Source: an uncultured Prevotellaceae bacterium (lineage in GTDB: Bacteria; Bacteroidota; Bacteroidia; Bacteroidales; Muribaculaceae). From it: 64,000 nucleotides of DNA. Of this stretch, positions 59,973 to 64,000 are shown one piece after another. The DNA is taken from positions 1-64,000 of the forward strand of contig ONLH01000008.1 in assembly GCA_900318645.1 (NCBI GenBank). Direction: 5' to 3'. A program made the position numbers and the translations under genes. The notes beneath the pieces are model-generated. The model saw nothing but the letters and a program-made list of their open reading frames with translations, did not search any database and was not told the origin of the DNA. How positions within the stretch are numbered: position 1 is the first letter of the stretch; every line of letters starts with the position of its first letter.

Positions 59973-60800
59973 ATGAGAATAGGAGAATATAACGAGTTGC
60001 GCATCAACCGCATGGTCGACTTCGGCGCTTACCTGATTGATGACGATACCCACGAGGTGTTGCTGCCCAAACGGTACCTCACCCCCGAGATGAAGGTGGG
60101 TGACACCGTACGGGTGTTTGTTTACAACGACAGTGAGAACCGTCCAGTAGCGACGACCGAGGAACCGAAGGCTGTTGTCGGAGATTTCGCCTTGATGCGT
60201 GTCAAGGCTGTGAACCAGGTTGGCGCTTTCCTTGACTGGGGACTTGTCGCCAAGGATCTGCTGGTGCCTTTCAGCGAGCAGCGTGTCGATATGAAGGTTG
60301 GCCGCAGTTACATTGTGCGTGTCTATCTTGACGAGGCCAGCCAGCGCATTGTTGCCAGCGCCAAGCTCACCAAGTTCCTCAACAAGACAGAGCCCGACTA
60401 CTATCATCGCGAGCGGGTCGAGGTGCTGGCTGTCCAGCGCAGCGACTTGGGCTATCGAGTCATTGTCAATAATGCCCACTGGGGACAAATCTACCAAAGC
60501 GAAACCTATCAGGACGTGAACGTGGGTGATCGTTTGACCGCCTTCGTCAAGCAGGTGCGCCCCGACGGTAAAGTCGATGTGACCCTTGCCAAAATTGAGA
60601 AAATGCGTGTTGATGACCTTGCCGACCGCATTCTTGACTATCTCCAGAACCATGGCGGCGAAATGCATCTCACTGACAAGAGTGATCCCGACGACATCAA
60701 CAAGACCTTCTCGTGCAGCAAGAAGGACTTCAAGAAAGCCCTCGGCCTCCTCTACAAGCAACAGCAGGTTACCCTAGGCGACACAGTTAAGTTAGTATAA
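59973..60800 (+). CDS. S1-domain RNA-binding protein, CvfB-like
   Basis: The 275-residue protein carries tandem S1-type OB folds: 'RINRMVDFGAYLIDDDTHEV' (about 10-60), 'LMRVKAVNQVGAFLDWGLVA' (about 72-130) and 'YRVIVNNAHWGQIYQSETYQ' (about 150-205). A C-terminal winged-helix-like part follows ('ILDYLQNHGGEMHLTDKSDP', 'FKKALGLLYKQQQV'). This is the layout of CvfB/YitL proteins, cytosolic RNA-binding proteins linked to virulence-factor expression in Staphylococcus. A role in post-transcriptional control is inferred. A short spacer of 22 nt leads to the fucosidase gene. Confidence 0.9.
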   Translation: MRIGEYNELRINRMVDFGAYLIDDDTHEVLLPKRYLTPEMKVGDTVRVFVYNDSENRPVATTEEPKAVVGDFALMRVKAVNQVGAFLDWGLVAKDLLVPFSEQRVDMKVGRSYIVRVYLDEASQRIVASAKLTKFLNKTEPDYYHRERVEVLAVQRSDLGYRVIVNNAHWGQIYQSETYQDVNVGDRLTAFVKQVRPDGKVDVTLAKIEKMRVDDLADRILDYLQNHGGEMHLTDKSDPDDINKTFSCSKKDFKKALGLLYKQQQVTLGDTVKLV

Positions 60801-60822
60801 CTAATTAATATAACTATTAAAT

Positions 60823-62313
60823 ATGGATAAGTATATGATGACAAAGAAATACCTCCTGTCCACACTCTTCTGCTCGTTGGTCATCTGGACTGGAGCATGG
60901 GCTGACAACAAAATGGCTCCAGAGGCTATCGGACCGGTACCATCGCCACAACAGGTGGAATGGCAGAAGCTGGAAACCTATGCGTTTATTCATTTTGGGC
61001 CCAATACATTTCAGGATAAGGAATGGGGCTATGGCGATGCGCCTGCCGAATCCTTCAATCCTACCCGACTCGACTGCGAGCAGTGGGTGCAGATCCTCAT
61101 CAATGCAGGGATGAAGGGAGTAATCCTCACCTGCAAGCACCACGACGGATTCTGCTTGTGGCCCAGCAAATACACCGACTACAGCGTGAAGAGTTCACCC
61201 TGGCGTGACGGTAAAGGCGATGTGGTGCGTGAACTGTCTGAGGCCTGCAAGAAGTATGGCATCCGTTTTGGTGTCTATCTCTCACCGTGGGACAGGCATC
61301 AGGCGAGCTATGGCACACAAGAGTATGTCAACTATTATTATAATCAGCTTGAGGAGCTGATGACCCAGTATGGCGACATCTTTGAGGTGTGGTTTGACGG
61401 GGCAAACGGTGGCGACGGTTGGTATGGCGGCGCCTGTGAGAAACGTGAAATTGACCGTAGCACCTATTACAACTATCCCAAGGCTTGGGGCATCGTCAAC
61501 CGCCTGCAACCCGGTGCCGTCATTTTCTCGGACGGCGGTCCCGGCTGCCGATGGGTGGGCAACGAGAAAGGCTATGCCAACCCTACCAATTGGGCTTTCC
61601 TCCGCATCAAAGAGGTTTATCCCGGCTATCCCCAATATGAGGAGCTGCAGTCAGGTCATGCCGATGGTGATGCTTGGTGTGCCAGCGAGTGCGACACGAG
61701 TATCCGCCCGGGGTGGTTCTATCACAAGGATGAGGATGACAAGGTCAAGAGCGTCGAGCAGTTGACCGACCTCTACTACCGCAGTGTGGGCCACAACGGC
61801 ACCCTCCTGCTCAACTTCCCCGTTGACCGCAACGGCCTGATTCACCCCAACGACTCTACCATCGCTGCACAGTGGCATGAGCGCATTGCCCGCGAGCTGG
61901 GCACCAACCTGCTGAAGGGAGCCAAGTTCAAAGCAACAAATACCCGCAGCAAGCGTTTCAGCCCCACTATGATGGGTGACGACAACTGGGACACCTATTG
62001 GGCTGCCAGCGATGGCGTGACGACAGCCGACATTGAAATCAAGACCAAAAAGGACATCACACTTGACTGTATCATGTTGCAAGAGTACATTCCACTGGGA
62101 CAGCGTGTCAAGGAATTTGTCATTGAGTATAAGACCTGCTGTGGCAAGTGGGTCCCCGTGATCGTCGATGAGGAAACGACGACCATTGGCTACAAGCGCA
62201 TCGTGCGTTTCCACGAGAAGACCGCCAAGGAGTGGCGCATCCGCATCCTCGACAGCCGAGCATGTCCCTGCATCAACAACATTGAGGGATATTATGTTGG
62301 ATATAATAAATAA
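60823..62313 (+). CDS. Alpha-L-fucosidase (GH29) with C-terminal discoidin-type domain, secreted
   Basis: The 496-residue protein has a signal peptide (about 8-27). The GH29 barrel (about 40-360) shows 'YAFIHFGPNTFQDKEWGYGD', 'GVILTCKHHDGFCLWPSKYT', 'FGVYLSPWDRHQASYG', and the nucleophile D192 in 'FEVWFDGANGGDGWYGG'. The C-terminal ~130 residues form an F5/8 type C-like beta-sandwich ('WDTYWAASDGVTTADIEIKT'). The 'HHDGFCLWPSKYTDYSV' and short N-terminus resemble GH29-B enzymes, which act on alpha-1,3/4-fucosyl linkages of Lewis-type glycans; the subfamily call is tentative. Host mucin or milk glycans are likely substrates. It is probably co-transcribed with the S1 gene. Confidence 0.93.
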   Translation: MDKYMMTKKYLLSTLFCSLVIWTGAWADNKMAPEAIGPVPSPQQVEWQKLETYAFIHFGPNTFQDKEWGYGDAPAESFNPTRLDCEQWVQILINAGMKGVILTCKHHDGFCLWPSKYTDYSVKSSPWRDGKGDVVRELSEACKKYGIRFGVYLSPWDRHQASYGTQEYVNYYYNQLEELMTQYGDIFEVWFDGANGGDGWYGGACEKREIDRSTYYNYPKAWGIVNRLQPGAVIFSDGGPGCRWVGNEKGYANPTNWAFLRIKEVYPGYPQYEELQSGHADGDAWCASECDTSIRPGWFYHKDEDDKVKSVEQLTDLYYRSVGHNGTLLLNFPVDRNGLIHPNDSTIAAQWHERIARELGTNLLKGAKFKATNTRSKRFSPTMMGDDNWDTYWAASDGVTTADIEIKTKKDITLDCIMLQEYIPLGQRVKEFVIEYKTCCGKWVPVIVDEETTTIGYKRIVRFHEKTAKEWRIRILDSRACPCINNIEGYYVGYNK

Positions 62314-62325
62314 GACTATATTATT

Positions 62326-63168
62326 ATGATAGAGAGAGGCAGTGACAGGGTGATGCGCATTGTTGAGGCAATCACGAAACGCACAGCCGCTGAACATTAC
62401 AGGCTTGTGCTCAACGAGGAGCGCGAGCCTGTAATCACGGGCAGCAGAATTGGAGGTATTCCCTATTGGCCTGCGGGCAAAGATTTTCCCGTTGATGAAC
62501 AAGGCCTGAAAATGCTGATGCTCTTGCAAATCAACTGCGCCGAGGCTGGGCTAAAGGCCCCGCTACCAGAGAAAGGCATATTGCAGTGGTTCATCAGTAC
62601 CAATCCAGAGCGCATGTACGGCTGCCAAGGTAACTATGCCGAGGATGGCAGCGGTTTTGCCGTCATCTATCACGATGAAGTGACTGTGAGCACTACCCCA
62701 CCCGATAATACACCTACCCACCAGACCGTCGGTGATGAACTCACGCCCGTCAAACGCGAGGTAGCAATCGATGCGGTGCTTGAGGAGACCGTGATGGGTG
62801 TCAGCGACGGTCGCTTTAACGACCTGTTTTTTGACATCGTCAAGGAAATCACCGGTTCGGAGCATACGGATAAGATGTGGTATGATTATCTGGACAACGA
62901 TGATTGCATGTACCTTGAGCGACACTTGGGCATGAAGCCTCCTCGACACCAAATGCTAGGCTACCCTGCCTTTGACCAGGACGATGCCCGCCGCGACATT
63001 GACACCTACGATATCCTGCTGCTGCAGCTCGCGTCACAGTATTCTGACAAAGATCGCAAAGAGCTCGTCATGTGGGGCGATATGGGCAACGGATTCGTCT
63101 TTATCAACCGTGAAGACCTCCGTAACCTTGACTTCTCCCACACCTACTACTGCTGGGATTGCGGGTAA
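62326..63168 (+). CDS. DUF1963 (YwqG-like) protein
   Basis: The 280-residue protein shows the DUF1963 pattern: 'SRIGGIPYWPAGKDFPVDEQ', 'LMLLQINCAEAG', 'PEKGILQWFISTNPERMYGC', 'HHQMLGYPAFDQDD'-like 'RHQMLGYPAFDQDDARRDID' and 'LLQLASQYSDKDRKELVMWG' with the C-terminal 'FFINREDLRNLDFSHTYYCW'-like end. YwqG proteins are cytosolic and of unknown function. They are sometimes close to polymorphic toxin immunity genes, but no toxin is visible here. There is no signal peptide. It starts 12 nt after the fucosidase stop. A 110-bp AT-rich gap without features follows before the convergent SUMF1 gene. Confidence 0.85.
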   Translation: MIERGSDRVMRIVEAITKRTAAEHYRLVLNEEREPVITGSRIGGIPYWPAGKDFPVDEQGLKMLMLLQINCAEAGLKAPLPEKGILQWFISTNPERMYGCQGNYAEDGSGFAVIYHDEVTVSTTPPDNTPTHQTVGDELTPVKREVAIDAVLEETVMGVSDGRFNDLFFDIVKEITGSEHTDKMWYDYLDNDDCMYLERHLGMKPPRHQMLGYPAFDQDDARRDIDTYDILLLQLASQYSDKDRKELVMWGDMGNGFVFINREDLRNLDFSHTYYCWDCG

Positions 63169-63279
63169 CCAAACAACTTGATCATTCGCATCAAATGTCA
63201 AATAACAACATTCAACAACCGAAACAACATTAATAAAGTTGTCACGGTTGTTTAACGTTGTATTATCATCTAATGATGA

Positions 63280-64000
63280 TTACAGGGCGAGACGGAAGCC
63301 GACGTTAGAGTACTTTTGCGTTGGCGTTTGAGGATATCTGAACGAGACGCGGCACGTGTTGGGGCTAGTTTTGTAAGAACCACCACGTATCACACGTTGC
63401 GTTCCAGAGGTTGGGCCTGTGGGGTTGGTTTGAGCATCACTGCTATAAGAATCACTATACCAGTCCTGGCATAATTCCAGCACATTGCCACTCATGTCAA
63501 ACAGTCCCAGTTCATTTGGCGATTTGGTGGCCACGGGATGGGTTGTGTCATTGCTGTTGTCTGTATACCAGCCAACCTCGTTCAGGTCGCTACTGCCTGA
63601 ATATCTAGTTCCATGGCTGTTCATGCCGCCACGTGCCGCATACTCCCACTCTGCCTCGGTGGGCAGTCGGAAATTCTTCCCTGTCAACGCATTCAGCTGT
63701 GTGATAAACTGCTGGCATTCATCCCAACTCACCATTTCAACAGGGCATTGAAGGTTTCCTGTAAAATTACTCGGATTAGACCCCATCACTGCATACCACA
63801 AGGCCTGTGTAACCTCGGTCTGACCGATGCTGTATGACGACAAGGTGACTTGATGTGCCGGTTTCTCGCGATCGTAAGCATCATTTCCCTGTTCGGCGGT
63901 TGCTCCCATTGTGAACGTTCCTCCCTCAACATTCACCATCGTGAAAGACAAACCGTTCACTGTGAAAGTAGTGGGATTTATTTCAGCACCATTTAACAAA
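63280..64000 (-). CDS. SUMF1 / formylglycine-generating enzyme-like protein, N-terminus cut by window edge
   Basis: The minus frame runs open to the window edge, so the real start lies outside; the visible part is about 240 residues. It covers the SUMF1 (FGE-sulfatase) fold: 'FTMVNVEGGTFTMGATAEQG', 'EKPAHQVTLSSYSIGQTEVT', 'VEMVSWDECQQFITQLNALT', 'FRLPTEAEWEYAARGG', 'GNVLELCQDWYSDSY' and the C-terminal 'QRVIRGGSYKTSPNTCRVSF' and 'NVGFRLAL'. True formylglycine-generating enzymes activate sulfatases. Many Bacteroidales members of this fold lack the active-site cysteine pair and act as binding or pterin-like enzymes. The visible Cys residues are few, so catalytic activity is uncertain. Upstream domains cannot be seen. 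Confidence 0.85.
   Translation of the reverse strand, partial: LLNGAEINPTTFTVNGLSFTMVNVEGGTFTMGATAEQGNDAYDREKPAHQVTLSSYSIGQTEVTQALWYAVMGSNPSNFTGNLQCPVEMVSWDECQQFITQLNALTGKNFRLPTEAEWEYAARGGMNSHGTRYSGSSDLNEVGWYTDNSNDTTHPVATKSPNELGLFDMSGNVLELCQDWYSDSYSSDAQTNPTGPTSGTQRVIRGGSYKTSPNTCRVSFRYPQTPTQKYSNVGFRLAL

Noticed and set aside
1..64000. Insertion sequence, integrase or prophage
   Set aside because: No transposase, integrase or structural phage gene is seen, and the gene content is mainly conserved chromosomal Bacteroidales genes.

Overview
The window looks like a chromosomal segment of a Bacteroidales bacterium (Prevotellaceae- or Muribaculaceae-like; the exact family is inference). The evidence is: Bacteroidetes-type promoters (TTG/TTTG, about 20 nt, then TAnnTTTG) upstream of many genes; the Bacteroidales housekeeping orders dnaN-exonuclease-coaBC-DUF4835-recN-rlmB and nusB-yajC-ybbR-coaE-DUF5606; many Sec signal peptides and lipoboxes; BspA-type leucine-rich repeats; a type IX-like C-terminal tail; and C-terminal dockerin repeats. 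I found no rRNA, tRNA, CRISPR array, transposase or phage gene.

Layout. 1-1056: 3' part of a BspA-like LRR surface protein (minus), cut by the window edge. 1641-5168: convergent prs and lon separated by a T-rich tract and a hairpin. 5350-18695: a long minus-strand block read from right to left: a lipoprotein of six-hairpin glycosidase type, tricorn-like protease, dxr, rseP, rlmI, two small lipoproteins and dipeptidyl peptidase III. 18968-30463 (plus): a symmetric secreted locus of beta-propeller, amidase-like protein with type IX-like tail, GH20 hexosaminidase, second amidase-like protein with dockerin, second beta-propeller. 30556-32946 (minus): SIMPL protein and FAD dehydrogenase. 33041-36798 (plus): HAD phosphatase, Fur-family regulator, DUF1015, thioredoxin-fold dockerin protein. 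36966-49711 (plus): the two housekeeping clusters, then an NlpC/P60 lipoprotein and a CotH-dockerin protein. 49725-52487 (minus): SDR, DAHP synthase/chorismate mutase, nadC. 52584-57455 (plus): rlmH, an unknown secreted protein, and an ECF sigma/anti-sigma unit flanked by two paralogous outer-membrane barrels. 57533-59784 (minus): metallo-beta-lactamase hydrolase, rsmG, DUF3298 lipoprotein. 59973-63168 (plus): S1-domain protein, GH29 fucosidase, DUF1963. 63280-64000: N-terminally cut SUMF1 protein (minus).

Two things stand out. First, a mosaic intercistronic repeat made of 7-bp tandem units, a GCATCCGC core and a GC-rich block starting with TGC[TCGC or GAGC]. In five places the GC-rich block begins at the very base after a stop codon, always in the same orientation as the upstream gene. 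Second, the duplicated propeller/amidase locus around a hexosaminidase, which looks like an extracellular murein- or aminosugar-glycan-processing unit whose two large enzymes carry different C-terminal tails (type IX-like versus dockerin). Dockerins occur on three secreted proteins here, with no cohesin in view.
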